Origin: Rikenellaceae bacterium | GTDB taxonomy: Bacteria > Bacteroidota > Bacteroidia > Bacteroidales > Rikenellaceae | Length of the DNA: 7,637 bases | Assembly: GCA_031286025.1 (NCBI GenBank) | Contig: JAITVB010000183.1 | Location: forward strand, 1 to 7,637 | Direction of reading: 5' to 3' | In this document: positions 7,204-7,637 of the stretch, in pieces | Numbering within the stretch: position 1 is the stretch's first letter | Layout: every line of letters begins with the position of its first letter | The notes under the pieces: generated by a model | Told to the model about the DNA's origin: nothing | What the model saw: only the letters and a program-made list of their open reading frames with translations | The model's database searches: none | Made by a program: the position numbers and the translations under genes

Positions 7204-7235
7204 CAAAGGTAGTTACAAAATTCGTTTGGCGCAAA
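7204..7235 (-). promoter_or_regulatory. Promoter of the DUF4924-prfB operon
   Basis: On the minus strand TTTG (7235-7232) is followed after exactly 20 bases by TACCTTTG (7211-7204), an exact match to both Bacteroidota consensus elements. Transcription would start at about 7198, giving a leader of some 14 bases that begins with the AAAAGGA ribosome binding site. Confidence 0.75.
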
Positions 7236-7321
7236 GATGCGTCATCGTTGACCGATTGAGTAGCTTTCTGTCCGATTCTTTTACGAATGTGTCTAAATGG
7301 GCCCGGTAAAGAAAGTTATCT

Positions 7322-7580
7322 TTTTGGAAGGATATACCCGGTTTTTTCGAAGCGGTTGTCAGGGAACGCGCGTTGGAACTGGAGTCGGAAGGCGTACGCA
7401 AGTATACCTGATCCGTTGAGTCCGTCCTACACTCGCGTGAACTGGCGCAAGGCGATCGACGACAGCTTTCTGAACAACTTGGCTGTCAATAATTTTGCTC
7501 AGGGACAGAGTGAGCGTTATCTTTTCGGGACAGCGCCACTCGCCGCCAACCCCCTGCTGAAAAACGCCTTCGGATACTAA
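7322..7580 (+). pseudogene. Decayed 3' end of a SusD/RagB-like gene
   Basis: SusD-like proteins are surface lipoproteins that capture glycans for a TonB-dependent transporter. Three plus-strand frames together resemble their C-terminus. Frame one (7322-7408) gives FFEAVVRERALELESEGVRK then Y, like the family's usual ERxxEL...EGxRKYDLIRW block, and ends at TGA 7409. LIR then continues in a second frame (7408-7416) and meets TGA where Trp is expected. A third frame from about 7421 gives SYTRVNWRKAIDD and ends ERYLFGTAPLAANPLLKNAFGY as two parts around residue APL, with stop TAA at 7578-7580; the final NPLLKNAFGY resembles the SusD ending NPxLxQNPGY. At least two frame changes, probable internal loss, and no N-terminal part mark it as a remnant. 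Its left limit is unclear and approaches the DUF4924 promoter. Nothing is assignable in 7581-7637. The match is from memory of family motifs. Confidence 0.55.
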
Positions 7581-7637
7581 GGTAGAGGTGCTTTCCCGCA
7601 AGGGACTTGACTGGAAAAAGCCTTTGGATGCAACGCA

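Noticed and set aside
7315..7528. Near-identical 13-mers GTTATCTTTTTGG (7315-7327) and GTTATCTTTTCGG (7516-7528)
   Set aside because: A single 12 of 13 match without extension on either side is too short to call a repeat or attachment site.
7287..7580. Intact 97-residue plus-strand protein
   Set aside because: Only its C-terminal half resembles SusD; the neighbouring SusD-like block lies in another frame, and the start has no ribosome site. A frameshifted remnant explains the data better.

Overview
The window looks like a core chromosomal stretch from a member of the Bacteroidales (Bacteroidota). The evidence is promoters of the TTTG / TAnnTTTG type, mostly A-rich leaders without Shine-Dalgarno sequences, a mitochondrial-type aconitase operon as known from Bacteroides, a small protein that I recall as a Bacteroidota-restricted family, and a decayed SusD-like gene. 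The coding sequence is moderately GC-rich with many G/C third positions. That would suit a Rikenellaceae/Alistipes-like genome better than Bacteroides proper, but the genus is a guess.

Left half (1-4496, minus strand): a compact three-gene operon in the order aconitase (acn), isocitrate dehydrogenase (icd), citrate synthase (gltA). gltA runs off the left edge. Together these enzymes form the oxidative branch of the TCA cycle, from oxaloacetate plus acetyl-CoA to 2-oxoglutarate, which in an anaerobe mainly supplies glutamate. The isocitrate dehydrogenase has an E. coli-like body but carries Asp-Ile at the two main coenzyme-specificity positions, which predicts NAD rather than NADP use.

Middle (4497-4882): a 386-base divergent intergenic region. 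It holds candidate promoters for acn and efp, two related 15-bp dyads, and a cluster of imperfect DnaA-box-like 9-mers.

Right half: efp (elongation factor P, plus strand) ends at a hairpin and faces prfB (release factor 2, minus strand). prfB is split by a canonical programmed +1 frameshift, so the full protein is about 362 residues and begins at 6624, not at the internal ATG at 6542. Its start overlaps the stop of a 187-residue DUF4924-like gene by ATGA, so the two appear to be co-transcribed from a near-perfect Bacteroides-type promoter at 7204-7235.

Right edge (about 7320-7580, plus strand): the frameshifted 3' remnant of a SusD/RagB-like outer-membrane glycan-uptake gene. The last 57 bases hold nothing I can assign. 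I see no tRNA, rRNA, CRISPR array, insertion sequence or defence system. This is largely an ordinary housekeeping region with several regulatory points worth checking.
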